From the NCBI GenBank assembly GCA_040772305.1, contig JAXGYK010000001.1, positions 434,001 through 498,000 of the forward strand: a stretch of DNA of 64,000 bases. Direction: 5' to 3'. Of the stretch, positions 17,901 to 27,124 are shown in pieces (the stretch's first letter is position 1; every line of letters begins with the position of its first letter). This stretch comes from Mesolinea sp040772305 (GTDB lineage: Bacteria; Chloroflexota; Anaerolineae; Anaerolineales; Anaerolineaceae). The notes below the pieces were generated by a model that saw only the letters and a program-made list of their open reading frames with translations, was not told where the DNA came from and ran no database searches. Position numbers and translations under genes: made by a program.

Positions 17901-18819
17901 GTTTTAGACCTTCCTGACACAACTGTTCAAGGTAGGTTTTCGTTTCGTAGCCTTTGGGAATTTCGAATTTTGGCAGGTGGTAGCCCTTGCGGTGCAGATC
18001 TACATGGCACCGTTCTGCAATTTGCAGGGTATTTACAATGGCTTCAGGAGTCTCGCTGAAGAGCGCAGCCATCTCTTGCGGGCTGCGCAAGTAGTAAGTG
18101 TCGTTACCCATTTTCATGCGCGAGGGATCGCTAAGAAGCTTACCGGTTTGCACTGCCAGCAGGATGTCCTGCAACTCTGCATCTTCTCTTTTGAGGTAAT
18201 GCACATCGTTGGTGGCAATTAATCCTGTCCCCGTTTTTTTGGCAAGTTCAATGATGGCCTCGTTGACCTTATCCAGCTCAGGTAAATCGTGTTTTTGCAG
18301 CTCCAGAAAGAAATTGTTTTCTCCGAAGGTACTCCGATACCAATCCAAAGCCCGTTCTGCTTTTTCAGTATCTTCTTCCAGTAAAGCGCGGGGAATCTCA
18401 CCGGAAAGGCAGGCCGAAGCAGCAATAATGCCTTCATGATGGTCGCGCAAGAAGTCGCGATCGATGCGGGGATGGTAATAAAAACCTTCTAATTGTGAAA
18501 CTGAGGCGATTTTAAGTAGGTTATGGTACCCAACCATGTTCTCTGCCAGGAGCAAGAGATGGAAAGGGCGACGATCTTTTTGAACATCTTTATCAAAGCG
18601 TGTACGCGGCGCCAGGTAGGCTTCAAGGCCGATGATCGGTTTAATTCCAGCCTTGGTGGCTGCTTTAAAGAAATCGATTGTTCCAAACATGGTTCCGTGG
18701 TCGGTAAGTGCAACGGCTGGCATGCCCAATGCTTTCACCTGGGCAACCAGTTCCGATGGCTTACCAAACCCATCTAAGATGGAATAGGAAGAATGAACAT
18801 GCAAATGAACAAAAGACAT
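14992..18819 (-). CDS. dnaE: DNA polymerase III alpha subunit
   Basis: Replicative C-family polymerase, 1275 residues. The N-terminal PHP domain (about 1-210) starts with HLHVHSSYSILDG and keeps further His/Asp residues (LTDHG, NDVHYL). The palm has the catalytic acidic motif PDIDLDF (396-402) and the third Asp in KVDFLG (559). Downstream come a helix-hairpin-helix region and an OB fold (about 990-1070; RVTIGGVVKKVRPLLTRKNE). A Glu/Asp-rich C-terminal extension of about 150 residues follows. This is the DnaE1 layout, and the large gene is intact. A sigma70-like promoter lies 97 bases upstream. Confidence 0.97.
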   Translation of the reverse strand: MSFVHLHVHSSYSILDGFGKPSELVAQVKALGMPAVALTDHGTMFGTIDFFKAATKAGIKPIIGLEAYLAPRTRFDKDVQKDRRPFHLLLLAENMVGYHNLLKIASVSQLEGFYYHPRIDRDFLRDHHEGIIAASACLSGEIPRALLEEDTEKAERALDWYRSTFGENNFFLELQKHDLPELDKVNEAIIELAKKTGTGLIATNDVHYLKREDAELQDILLAVQTGKLLSDPSRMKMGNDTYYLRSPQEMAALFSETPEAIVNTLQIAERCHVDLHRKGYHLPKFEIPKGYETKTYLEQLCQEGLKRRIPQTADSSEVQQRLEHELKVIHEMGFDAYFLIVWDLCRFSREQGIWYNVRGSGNGSMVAFALNITSVNPLDYNLLFERFLNPNRITMPDIDLDFQDDRRAEVMEYCNQKYGSDKVAQIITFGQIAARGAIRDVGRVMDIPLAEVDRVAKLVPGPVQGKNQPISNALETVSELRAIYESSDQMKRLIDTAGRLEGAIRNLGTHAAGVIISDEPLTQYLPLHRPTSQSDETPIRSVTQFEMDVINDLGLLKVDFLGLVTLTIMARACDLIAQRHDKHFDLDSIPIDDPEVFKFISEGHTVGLFQMEGTGMTRYIMQMRPQTVNHVIAIVALFRPGPMEIIPNFIERMHGRDLVNYQHPLLEPILNETYGHAVYQEQIMLAAMKLANYSAADSDDLRSAISKKKEKEVAKHHSKFVEGAKANGIQEATAEAIWAHWEAFAHYGFNKSHATNYGMIAVKTAYLKRYYPAEYMTALLSAWKNDTEKCAAYVAECRALGLEVLPPDVNSSGYDFTIADRPDGKASIRFGLGAVKNVGQAPVDQIMAARGNTPFSDINNFVRRVDLRSVGKRPLECLIKVGALDAFGSRYALLRAIDTMVSVSTSHFKALESGQMMLFGSSNEAIGTVQLGSSSALHPTEQLEWEKELLGIYVTDNPISSYMSLLTDKITHLSSDLADLEKDERVTIGGVVKKVRPLLTRKNENMGFVTIEDNIGEMDLVVFPRIWEANRGDLETGAVLFVQGKADPRDQGVQILADKITRLRDADAQMPANDRNKGPFYEQLIERYLPNMRVLSRFAWHPMGDLPLAAEELEELNDFDIPLDLPEEPEWEDERSQVMERVLSYDLASELEDPPETQMIESLGLELDSMTADEPVATIELEPDLPTDQQTKIVQPDLVITISSCGEPEKDLRRIRNMYGYLCSHPGDGRFAFHISEHDNIFVLEFPNDRIELSETLRKGLRRYAGPEDVFTWRD

Positions 18820-18915
18820 GCTTTGCTACAAATCCTAATTAAGATCCTTTGGGCGACCGGAGCCTGCCTGGGCTCTTCACAGGCTTTGCATCCAAGGCTA
18901 CCGATCAGACTTAAA

Positions 18916-18943
18916 AGTATAGCACAGCGCTATTGAGCGCCAA
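18916..18943 (-). promoter_or_regulatory. Predicted sigma70-type promoter for dnaE
   Basis: On the minus strand a TTGGCG -35 box (18938-18943) is followed after 16 bases by a TATACT -10 box (18916-18921). This gives an untranslated leader of about 90 bases before the dnaE ATG. The leader contains an AGCCTG...CAGGCT inverted repeat that could form a hairpin. Match to consensus is good but promoter calling by eye is error-prone. Confidence 0.45.
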
Positions 18944-19008
18944 CTTAAAAATTCTGAAATTTCGCAAAACGGGTTTTTTAACAGGTTCCTGGGAGACAAC
19001 AAACCACG

Positions 19009-20034
19009 TCAGGCTGGTTTTTTTGGGGCAGGGGTAAGCACGGGGTGTCCCAAGAAAGTGTCAGTTTGGGCAAGATCTTCAATATGGATTGAGTCGCGCT
19101 TTTGAATCATGATTTCCTGATTCAATTGGCGATTAGCGCGCAGAGCATCGCCTAAAAAACCGATAATCACCAGAATAAATCCGGCGATGATAAGCGTACC
19201 GCCTATCGATACAGACTGGACCAGGCGACCGGTGGCATCCGGTTGGCTGAGATAAAAGAACAAAAAACGCAAAAGGAGTGCAGCGCCGGCCAGGAAGAGC
19301 AGCGAGCCTAAGGAAAGGAAAGTGCGCAAGGGTTGGTAGAGCACATAGGAACGAATAATCGCCCCGCCCTGATTAAGAATGAAATGCAAAATACCTTTGT
19401 GCAAGCGCGAGACCCTTGGAGTGGCATTGGTTTGAATAGGCACCGAGCCAATCTGCATTTTTTCTTTGCCTGCCTGGATGAGTGTTTCTAGGGTGTAAGA
19501 ATAGGGGTTGTAGACTTGCAAAGGTAACGCTGCAAAACGGCTAAAGGCTCTAAAACCGCTGGCAGCATCTGGTACCTGGGTGGCTGATACTTTGCGCACG
19601 AACCAAGAGCCCAATCCCTCTAAGAAACGTTTGAAGGGTGAGAAATGCTGGTTTTTAGCCAGTTGGCGGTCGCCAATGACCAAGTCGGCTTCACCTCTGA
19701 GTAAGGGGGCAATGAGACTGGGAATCGCTTGGCCGGGGTATTGACCATCGGCATCAGTATTGACGATGTAATCGGCACCCAAAGCAAGAGCAAACTGTAA
19801 GCCGCTGATGAAAGCCTTGGAAAGGCCACGATTGCTGCGGTGCCGCAAAACGGCATGGGCACCGGATGCCAGTGCGGCTTGGGCTGTACCATCGATAGAG
19901 CCATCATCCACAACAATGATTTGCACCTGATTGATACCGGGGATTTGGAGCGGGATGTCGGCCAGCACCCGGGGCAAGGTTTCAGCTTCGTTGTACGCGG
20001 GAATTTGCACTACAAGTTTGGTCATAGTCTTCAT
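19009..20034 (-). CDS. GT2 glycosyltransferase, polyprenol-phosphate type, with C-terminal membrane helices
   Basis: Predicted transferase of the dolichyl-phosphate mannose synthase class, which loads a sugar onto a polyprenyl phosphate. GT-A motifs are VVQIPAYNEAETLPRVL, VDDGSIDGT, and the DxD-like NTDADGQYPG. The motif GFRAFSRFAA follows, and two C-terminal hydrophobic helices (about 230-255 and 275-300) anchor it. The frame is open to a TTG at 20112, but that lies inside the divergent gene start. ATGs at 20034 and 20025 fit the family N terminus, neither with a clear ribosome site. It is divergent from the CAP-LysM gene. Confidence 0.8.
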   Translation of the reverse strand: MKTMTKLVVQIPAYNEAETLPRVLADIPLQIPGINQVQIIVVDDGSIDGTAQAALASGAHAVLRHRSNRGLSKAFISGLQFALALGADYIVNTDADGQYPGQAIPSLIAPLLRGEADLVIGDRQLAKNQHFSPFKRFLEGLGSWFVRKVSATQVPDAASGFRAFSRFAALPLQVYNPYSYTLETLIQAGKEKMQIGSVPIQTNATPRVSRLHKGILHFILNQGGAIIRSYVLYQPLRTFLSLGSLLFLAGAALLLRFLFFYLSQPDATGRLVQSVSIGGTLIIAGFILVIIGFLGDALRANRQLNQEIMIQKRDSIHIEDLAQTDTFLGHPVLTPAPKKPA

Positions 20035-20144
20035 TTTACCCGTAAACAGTACGATGCCAAGGAGGAGGTTTTGAATGGTACAGCTTGGTTTGATAGCAGG
20101 TAGATGAATCAATGAGGGCTGGAAATTGTGGTATACATTTCATT

Positions 20145-21647
20145 ATGCATGCTCAGAGGGCAATTCGCTTTGGGTTAATGGTTTGCATTTTTGCAATCCT
20201 AATAGCCCCTTTTGAGGGGGCACGGGTTCTGGCAGCAGCCCCGCAAGCCCCAGCCCGTAGTGTGAGCCCTTGGGAGCTGATCGCAGCAATGAACTCGCTG
20301 CGAGTAGCCAACGGTTTGCCTCCGCTGATTGAAGATCCCATCGTAAATGCTGTAGCACAAGGCACTGCTGAAATAATGGCAGCGAATTTATCCAGCTGGC
20401 ATATCGGAGACGTTGCTGGGCGCATCCAGGCAGCGGGGTACGGTGGTGGCGCAAGAGTACTGGCAACCGAAAACTTTGCTGTAGGGAGCGACAGTATCAC
20501 CATCGATGCGATCATTTCCAACTACTGGGCCGATTTTGATCATATGCGCCCTGCAACCGAGCTGCAATACTGCCATGTTGGAGCCGGCTCTGCAACGGCC
20601 AGTAATGGAATGACCTACTACATCCTGCAGGCAGCAGCAGTAGCGGGAAAAGCCTGCGAGGTGGGTGACTGGACCCCCGTGCAGTCTGCGGACCCTGGAG
20701 ACCCAGGTGCGGTTCGGCCAAGCGTTCCGGGGATTATCGTTCCAGTGACGGTAGCAGAGGCAGGTGAAGACGGTGTTATTTTGCATGAGGTTAAGTCCGG
20801 CCAGAGTTTCTGGGCTATTGCAGTAGCCTATAAGGTAACCATTAAGGAGATCTTGCGTTGGAACAACCTGCCCGAGAACTATAAACTGCAGATTGGCGAT
20901 GTGCTGAAGATACCAACTGAGGGAGCGGCTGGATACCTGACATCAACGCCGGCGGGGATGATTGCGATTGCTACCCCGGATGCAGAAGGACGCACCGTGC
21001 ATACCGTGGCGGTGTACCAAAACCTATCAACAATTTCGATGGCTTACGGGGTAAGCGTGGATACCTTGCTGCGGCTGAACCACTGGAAAGTGGATTGGCC
21101 CCTGCAAATCGGACAGGAACTGGTAATCTCAGCACCGGAACAGACCCCCACACCGACAGAGCGCCCGCTTACAGCAATCGAAATGCTGACGCCCGAAGCC
21201 GACGGAAACTATTATCATGTGATTCGTGAGGGGCAGAATTTGACCTGGATAGCGATACAGTACGGAGTGAACGTGCAAGACCTGCTGGCATGGAATGGGG
21301 CAACGGCTGAGCGCATCTGGTACCCCGGCGAGAAGCTGCTTTTACAGGTGACCCCGCCTGCTACGCCTACACAAACACCAGCACCCGTTACACCAACGCC
21401 ACTGCCCAGTCTGACAGCAACAGCAACGGCTACGGCAACTGTTACCGCAACAATCGTGGAAACAAACCAGCAAACCACCGAGGAATCATTGCTATACACA
21501 AACACAAATAATGAAAATCAAGATTCCCCGTCGTTGAGCAATATTTTAGCGAATAAGCTGCACACTATATGGAGTACCTTGCTCTATATCTTTTTTGCAT
21601 CTCTTATTGGTCTCCTCATAGGTAAACCAATTAAGACTGGGAGATAA
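20145..21647 (+). CDS. Secreted CAP/SCP-domain protein with three LysM domains and a C-terminal membrane anchor
   Basis: Predicted surface protein of about 500 residues. A signal peptide (ending near VLAAA) is followed by a CAP domain (AMNSLRVANGLPPL, SSWHIGDVAGRI, TENFAVGS, NYWADFDHMRPA), then three LysM peptidoglycan-binding domains (HEVKSGQSFWAIA, HTVAVYQNLSTIS, YHVIREGQNLTWIA). A Thr/Pro-rich linker and a final membrane helix (LYIFFASLIGLLIG) with basic tail follow. It should sit in the cell wall. An ATG at 20112 is also open, but the one at 20145 gives a cleaner signal peptide. Neither has a strong ribosome site. CAP function in bacteria is mostly unknown. Confidence 0.85.
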   Translation: MHAQRAIRFGLMVCIFAILIAPFEGARVLAAAPQAPARSVSPWELIAAMNSLRVANGLPPLIEDPIVNAVAQGTAEIMAANLSSWHIGDVAGRIQAAGYGGGARVLATENFAVGSDSITIDAIISNYWADFDHMRPATELQYCHVGAGSATASNGMTYYILQAAAVAGKACEVGDWTPVQSADPGDPGAVRPSVPGIIVPVTVAEAGEDGVILHEVKSGQSFWAIAVAYKVTIKEILRWNNLPENYKLQIGDVLKIPTEGAAGYLTSTPAGMIAIATPDAEGRTVHTVAVYQNLSTISMAYGVSVDTLLRLNHWKVDWPLQIGQELVISAPEQTPTPTERPLTAIEMLTPEADGNYYHVIREGQNLTWIAIQYGVNVQDLLAWNGATAERIWYPGEKLLLQVTPPATPTQTPAPVTPTPLPSLTATATATATVTATIVETNQQTTEESLLYTNTNNENQDSPSLSNILANKLHTIWSTLLYIFFASLIGLLIGKPIKTGR

Positions 21648-21692
21648 ATAGAAGATTTGTGGATGTGAGCCCAGGAGATAGAGTCTAAAGTT

Positions 21693-22970
21693 ATGAAAGT
21701 CACAAATCAAATGACTAAGGGGAAAACTGTTGCTTTTTTTACAAATTACAACGAGCTTACTGCCCTTGAACAGTTGCGGGTAGTTTCTCCTATTACGCAC
21801 AGCAATTTCAACTTGGAAATAAATGATGGCAACTCTTCAAGAGATGATATTGATCTGGTTAATCAGGCAGACTTCGTTTTATTTCAAAGAAACTTTGCAG
21901 AAAACTATCCTCGTTATCAACTCATTATTAACCGTGCAAAAGAACTTAATATTCCCATTATCTTCGATCTTGATGATCTTTTATTTGATATCCCAAAGAC
22001 GCACATAGACCGCCAAACATCTTCTTTCGGTCCATCTATCTTAGCTATGGCTCAGGCTTTGAAAGACGCAGATCTTGTTACGGTTTCCACAGAAAATCTA
22101 AAGCGTCAGCTTGAAGGTATCGTTGAGAGTATTTGCGTGCTACCTAATTATTTAGACGATACCTTTTGGCGTTTTCAACAGGCTCAAAAATCAGCAGCAG
22201 ATTCTGGGCTAGTCAAGATCATTTACATGGGAAGCGTGTCCCATCAATCAGATTTAGATCTGATTGAAGATGTTTTAGCACAAATTCTAGTTGATTACCC
22301 TAATAATCTCTCGATTCGTTTTATCGGGTTGCCTCCACCAACTGCGATACGGAGTCAACAAAACGTTTCTTGGGAGGATGTGAAGTTCTTTAATTATGTG
22401 GCATTTGCGCATTATTTCCAAACAGTTGAAGCAGATATTGCCTTATTACCTTTAGCAGATAACCTTTTCAACGCTTGTAAAAGTGAGATTAAATTTTTGG
22501 AGTGCTCAAGTTTAGGAGCTGCATGCATCGCGAGCGATGTAAGCCCTTATAAGAACATAATCGAGAATGGATATAACGGTTTTTTAGCTGCGTCTCCCGA
22601 TGAGTGGTATAAAATAATAACGACTTTGATAAACGAACCTGAAACCTGTTTAACATTTTCGCTCAATGCCCAGAAACTGATTGAAAGAGATTGGCTTATT
22701 CGCAATCAAGTACATAAATGGGAAGATGCGTATTCTAAAGCACGCTCAAGAAGCACAACCGCGTTGATCGATTTTCCACGGAGTTTCTTTGAAAATCTTG
22801 TCCTGCAAACATATGAGTATTCATTGATAAACAAGAACGAAGAAAAACGGCTTGTGATACGAATCAATGAACTTGATGAGCGGATAAAAAACTTGGAGTA
22901 TCAGGCAAGTTACAGAAGCATTCCCTCAAGGTTAATCAATCGAGTGAAAACAGCTTTACGGAGAAAGTAA
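21693..22970 (+). CDS. GT4-like glycosyltransferase
   Basis: A 425-residue GT-B-like protein. The N-terminal half includes VLFQRNFAENYPRY and the acidic strand IIFDLDDLLFDIP, typical of a subgroup of surface-glycan transferases. The C-terminal half starts at KIIYMGSVSHQSDLDLI and holds the donor-site region ACKSEIKFLECSSLGAACIAS, where the E-x7-E pattern is relaxed. A basic, coiled-coil-like tail follows. It begins a run of three co-oriented glycosyltransferases that follows the CAP-LysM gene by 45 bases. Substrates unknown. Confidence 0.75.
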   Translation: MKVTNQMTKGKTVAFFTNYNELTALEQLRVVSPITHSNFNLEINDGNSSRDDIDLVNQADFVLFQRNFAENYPRYQLIINRAKELNIPIIFDLDDLLFDIPKTHIDRQTSSFGPSILAMAQALKDADLVTVSTENLKRQLEGIVESICVLPNYLDDTFWRFQQAQKSAADSGLVKIIYMGSVSHQSDLDLIEDVLAQILVDYPNNLSIRFIGLPPPTAIRSQQNVSWEDVKFFNYVAFAHYFQTVEADIALLPLADNLFNACKSEIKFLECSSLGAACIASDVSPYKNIIENGYNGFLAASPDEWYKIITTLINEPETCLTFSLNAQKLIERDWLIRNQVHKWEDAYSKARSRSTTALIDFPRSFFENLVLQTYEYSLINKNEEKRLVIRINELDERIKNLEYQASYRSIPSRLINRVKTALRRK

Positions 22971-23975
22971 TTGAACAGAATTAATCAGCGAGATACAGGG
23001 TCAAATAAAATTGCATTCATATCTCAGCCGGAGTATTTTCGGTTTGCATACGAAAACGCATTGGACAATATCGCAGAAGTAAGGGAATTTAAGATGGAAT
23101 TTTCCTTCCAAGAAAAGGATTACACCAGTCTGATCAAGTTCGACCCTGATATTGCTTTCTTTTTTCGGGGGGAATTTGTCCCTGGAGAAGTGTTGGAATC
23201 CCTTCGGGGTCTTAAGATCAGCCTTTCAAGCGAACCCTTCCCTCGGGTAATCAATAACAAAACTGTCTTTACCAGGGACTCGCTATTACGTTATCTCAAC
23301 TTCAGGCAGATTCGCAAAAAGAAATACGACTATGTCTTTCACTATGATGCTGCGTCATTATCTTTTTTAGCAAAAGACGGCCTAAACCTGAGCGGCGCTT
23401 TTGCATTTCCTGTCTCAACCTCAGTCTACAAGCCAGTTGAACACAAGAAACTATGGGATCTTTTTTTTGTTGGTCGGTCAACTAACCATCGCGAAGTTTT
23501 TTTTGGTCCTCTGAAGCATGCCTACGAATTTCTTCACATTGCACATGGCATTTGGGGACAACCGCTAGTGGACTATATAGGAAAGTCCAAAATATGTCTC
23601 AACATCCACGCCGAAAATGAAATATCCTGGGAACCTCGTATCCAAATGCTTTTAGCTTGTGGGGCATTTGTTATTTCTGAACCAATTACTCCAAACGATT
23701 TCTTGCGTCCTAATATCGACTTTATAGAAATTGTAAGCAAAGACGATCTTATAGAAAAAGTAAGCCATTTTTTACAACACCCAGAGGAAGCAGAGTTAAT
23801 TGCTAATTCTGGCTTAAACCGGGTTCGAGAAGTCCTGGATGCAAAAACTAAGTTCATTGATTTAATTGATAGAATTCGATTACAGGAAGTACAACCTTTT
23901 CTGCCAAATAAAACTAGAAGTGATCTCGATATTTTGACTTTTGCTTATAACAAAATCTATAGATTTTTAAAATAA
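22971..23975 (+). CDS. CgeB-like glycosyltransferase
   Basis: A 334-residue protein resembling CgeB/Glyco_trans_1_2 proteins. KKYDYVFHYDAASLSFL is followed by a donor-domain start (LWDLFFVGRSTNHREVFFG), a KICLNIHAENEISWEPRIQMLLACGAFVIS block, and a typical end PEEAELIANSGLNRVREVLDAKTKF. The start is a TTG placed directly after the stop of the previous gene, which suggests translational coupling. It belongs to the three-gene transferase run at 21.7-25.2 kb. Sugar donor and acceptor are unknown. Confidence 0.72.
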   Translation: MNRINQRDTGSNKIAFISQPEYFRFAYENALDNIAEVREFKMEFSFQEKDYTSLIKFDPDIAFFFRGEFVPGEVLESLRGLKISLSSEPFPRVINNKTVFTRDSLLRYLNFRQIRKKKYDYVFHYDAASLSFLAKDGLNLSGAFAFPVSTSVYKPVEHKKLWDLFFVGRSTNHREVFFGPLKHAYEFLHIAHGIWGQPLVDYIGKSKICLNIHAENEISWEPRIQMLLACGAFVISEPITPNDFLRPNIDFIEIVSKDDLIEKVSHFLQHPEEAELIANSGLNRVREVLDAKTKFIDLIDRIRLQEVQPFLPNKTRSDLDILTFAYNKIYRFLK

Positions 23976-23991
23976 AGGATCTGGTTTGCTC

Positions 23992-25221
23992 ATGAATATC
24001 GCATATATCTTGCCTGGCATTGGAGTATCTGGCGGAATATCGGTTATCTGTCAACATGCTAATCGTCTGCTAAAACGCGGACACCGGGTAAGCTTGTTGG
24101 TCGATTATCTACAAGGAAATTTGGATTGGTTTCCGAACCAAAATGTTCCAATCCTACCCGTAAACAACACACCCAAAGATCTAGACATACTTATTGCAAC
24201 TGGTTGGACAACCAGTTTCAGCCTGGCTGATTTACCCGCTAAAAAAAAGTTTTATTTTGTGCAATCAGATGAAACTCGGTTCCACAAACCTGATAGTGTG
24301 TACCAGGATATTACTGCACTATCTTACTTGTTGGATTTACAGTATTTTACTGAAGCGAGATGGATTAGAAGCTGGTTGAAGACAAATTTTGGGATCAATG
24401 CTGGCCTCGTTCCAAATGGTTTAGACCCAGAGTTGTTTTTTCCTGACAGTCCACTGGAGGAACGCAGCGAAAAACCCCGCATATTATTAGAAGGAGCAAT
24501 TGACCTCCCATACAAGGGGATGAAAGAAGCTTTCGAAGTTGTTTCTAATCTTGATGTAGAAGTTTGGTGTGTGAGCTCATTGGGCACCCCAAAACCAGAA
24601 TGGAAATGCGACCGCTTTTTTAGTCAGGTTCCCATCGATCAGATGAAAAACATCTATTCAAGTTGCGACATTTTATTAAAGCTCAGTTCTGTAGAAGGTT
24701 TTTTTGGCCCCCCAATGGAGATGATGGCCTGTGGAGGAACAGTAGTAGTAGGAGAAGTCACAGGATACGACGAATACATCGTTGATGGAGAAAACGCCCT
24801 CGTTGTTGAACAGGCTAATATTGATCAAGCAAGAGAAGCTGTCCAGAGATTAATAAACGATCCTAAATTACGAAATAAGTTGATAGGCAACGGCTTGATG
24901 ACTGCGAAAGAATGGAGTTGGGAGAAATCAATAGATAGCTTAGAAGACTTATTATCCAGAAGCCTGAGTGTCCCCCAAGATGCACGTCCCACACGTGCAT
25001 TATGCGACAGAGCAATTGCTAATTATTACAAACTGGTCCAACAAGGGATTATTAATGATGATAATCGACCAGGCAAGCTTACTAATAAAGTCGCTATTTT
25101 GGACATTTATAAGGCACATCTCTCAAAGCATTCGTGGATATTAGATATCTTAATATTTATGTATAACAGCGCGAAAACACTACGAAGCTGGTTTAAGAAT
25201 TCTTTGACGCGACCTCAGTAA
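23992..25221 (+). CDS. GT4-family glycosyltransferase
   Basis: A 409-residue GT-B enzyme. The N terminus IAYILPGIGVSGGISVICQHANRLL is the acceptor-side Gly-rich loop of the GT4 family. The donor domain shows PNGLDPELFFP, LLEGAIDLPYKGMKEAF and the signature region SSVEGFFGPPMEMMACGGTVV. A TTG two codons earlier is possible, but the ATG at 23992 has an AAAGGAT site at good spacing. It closes the run of three glycosyltransferases and converges with the DUF2142-like gene. Probably builds surface polysaccharide in the cytoplasm. Confidence 0.85.
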   Translation: MNIAYILPGIGVSGGISVICQHANRLLKRGHRVSLLVDYLQGNLDWFPNQNVPILPVNNTPKDLDILIATGWTTSFSLADLPAKKKFYFVQSDETRFHKPDSVYQDITALSYLLDLQYFTEARWIRSWLKTNFGINAGLVPNGLDPELFFPDSPLEERSEKPRILLEGAIDLPYKGMKEAFEVVSNLDVEVWCVSSLGTPKPEWKCDRFFSQVPIDQMKNIYSSCDILLKLSSVEGFFGPPMEMMACGGTVVVGEVTGYDEYIVDGENALVVEQANIDQAREAVQRLINDPKLRNKLIGNGLMTAKEWSWEKSIDSLEDLLSRSLSVPQDARPTRALCDRAIANYYKLVQQGIINDDNRPGKLTNKVAILDIYKAHLSKHSWILDILIFMYNSAKTLRSWFKNSLTRPQ

Positions 25222-25237
25222 TATTTGTCTCTTTTAT

Positions 25238-26626
25238 TCATAAACCAAATGGAGTAATCCAATGAATGAAGATATCCTGATAAGACAAAATAAAGTTCAA
25301 TGGCCCCGCATAAATAAATATTGTGCATAATCCTAAAGCAAAGACCAATCTCAGATACTTATTTGATAACAAAAAAATATAATTAGCAATCAAAATATAT
25401 GCTAAGCCAATAACAGGAAAAATGTACCTGCCTTGAATAGAAAAATGTTGGAAGCCATAAATCAGCTCAGAGTTATAGTTTTTAATAAAAAGCACAAACA
25501 TGTATGAAATCACAATACACAAAATAATCTTACTATCCATGCTGGAACGCTTAAACGTACCTAAAAACAGCAATGCCAACATCACGAGTGAGTACTTAAA
25601 CACTCTAATTGTCTGAGGCGGGACAAAAGTCCAGTGACTCATGATCGTAACAGTCCCCTGAAGTAATAATTCTGGCCAAACCTTTAATGCGTACTTTATT
25701 ATTCCAGGGTATTCATTTGTAGATTCAAGGATGATATCCAGTTTCTCATCCAGCGCAAATTGCTCGTAACGTTTATGATATGGGTTTTCAGCACAAACCT
25801 TTTTCACAAACAAATCGTTGCACTCAGGGGTTAGACTCCCATATTTTAGAAAGTTTCCTCCATATAATAAAGCAGAGAAGATCGCCGGGATAAGAAATAA
25901 TCCTATAAAGGGGGCAAGCCGCTTTATGTTTTGGTAGCTGAGCTTTTCAACACTCGGAGATTTGGTTAATGAAACCAACCATGCGATAAACGAAAACAAT
26001 GCCAGGGGAGTTATTGTAAATTTGGTGAGCATTCCTAGAGATAGAAAGGCGCCAGCTAGAAAAGAGCTTTTCCAAAACTGATGGCGATATAGAGTTCTTA
26101 GTAAAAAATATATACCTGCCATAGAAAAAAGATTTGCCAAATTGTCATAACTGACAGCACCGGAAATAAATACAAACATCAATGTATTGGATAACAAAAA
26201 AGGAGGCAGCAGAGCTAAATACTTATTTTTGATGGTTAGTTTCGATGCCAAGTAGCAGAAAACTATTGTCATAGATGAGTAGACTGAGCTTGTTATACGC
26301 AAAACAATCAGCCGCATCTGTTCGGAAGCCTCGGGAGAAAAGAAGTTATAAATGTTGAGAACTCTCCCGTTAATCCAATAATACAAAAAGGGATTGTCCT
26401 TGATATACCACCCTGTCGCTTGGGTTGCAGCGCTATCGGCAGGAATGCCAATCGTTTCGGCATAGTGCTTAGAAAAGAGGAAATGGGCTACCTCATCTGG
26501 AGCAATACCGGTTTTTAAGTGTGTCGCAATGATGATACTGATCCCGAAAAAAGCGAAAAGGATTATCAGAAAGCACCAGGTTACGAACCGATCATCCTTA
26601 TCTTTGAGAGTTTTAGTATCTAACAT
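25238..26626 (-). CDS. DUF2142-like polytopic membrane protein (GT-C-like)
   Basis: A 462-residue integral membrane protein with about ten helices. After the first helix comes TGIAPDEVAHFLFSKHY, which is the Asp-Glu-containing loop of DUF2142 proteins and corresponds to the catalytic loop of GT-C enzymes. NPFLYYWINGRVLNIY and ISGAVSYDNLANL follow. It may transfer a lipid-linked sugar outside the membrane, but no activity is established for the family. A truncated second copy of its N terminus lies upstream at 27349-27537, suggesting a past duplication or a lost paralogue. Confidence 0.72.
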   Translation of the reverse strand: MLDTKTLKDKDDRFVTWCFLIILFAFFGISIIIATHLKTGIAPDEVAHFLFSKHYAETIGIPADSAATQATGWYIKDNPFLYYWINGRVLNIYNFFSPEASEQMRLIVLRITSSVYSSMTIVFCYLASKLTIKNKYLALLPPFLLSNTLMFVFISGAVSYDNLANLFSMAGIYFLLRTLYRHQFWKSSFLAGAFLSLGMLTKFTITPLALFSFIAWLVSLTKSPSVEKLSYQNIKRLAPFIGLFLIPAIFSALLYGGNFLKYGSLTPECNDLFVKKVCAENPYHKRYEQFALDEKLDIILESTNEYPGIIKYALKVWPELLLQGTVTIMSHWTFVPPQTIRVFKYSLVMLALLFLGTFKRSSMDSKIILCIVISYMFVLFIKNYNSELIYGFQHFSIQGRYIFPVIGLAYILIANYIFLLSNKYLRLVFALGLCTIFIYAGPLNFILSYQDIFIHWITPFGL

Positions 26627-27124
26627 TTATTTTGGTTATCCCAGTGATTCTTGTTCTACAAAACATAATAAGTAATTTGTAAGTATAAACCTACTAACGC
26701 AAAAAAATTCTTGGGATTGATTACTCCTTCATTCTAATTCTGTCAATTTTATTGACAATGCTTTTAACCTTTTCTTAGATTCTTCAGATATATATTGGAG
26801 AGCCTTCAATACATGCAAATTAATCATTGTCATCTCAATTCTTTCAGGCTCTGAAGGCACTTGCAAACTCATCATCTACTGTTATGTAATCCATTCCCTT
26901 ATCAAAAAAGTCTCCAACAAATTATTGAATTAAACACAGAACAACACTAAACCTCAAATAGGTAGTGTCAAGTGCTATTCGATATGTAGATTCAACTTGG
27001 TATCAGTTCCTCCGAATCTTGCATATTCAATCACGCTTTGCTTGCCCTGTCAGATTGTTCCATATGCCCGACCTTGGCGCAAACCAGAAACAGAATTGAT
27101 TTAACCTTCTGGAATTATTAGGCC
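26627..27124. other. Decayed intergenic region without an intact gene
   Basis: About 500 bases without a convincing full-length gene. On the minus strand, 26729-26875 encodes a 48-residue open frame rich in Glu and Lys. A second short frame just upstream (about 26820-26920) reads GMDYITVDDEFASAFRA. Both look coding in character but have no recognised family and no ribosome site. With the IS256 fragment and the truncated gene next door, this is best read as a graveyard of broken genes between two glycan regions. Confidence 0.4.

Noticed and set aside
26729..26875. 48-codon minus-strand frame in the scar region
   Set aside because: No ribosome site and no recognised family. Kept only as part of the description of the decayed region.
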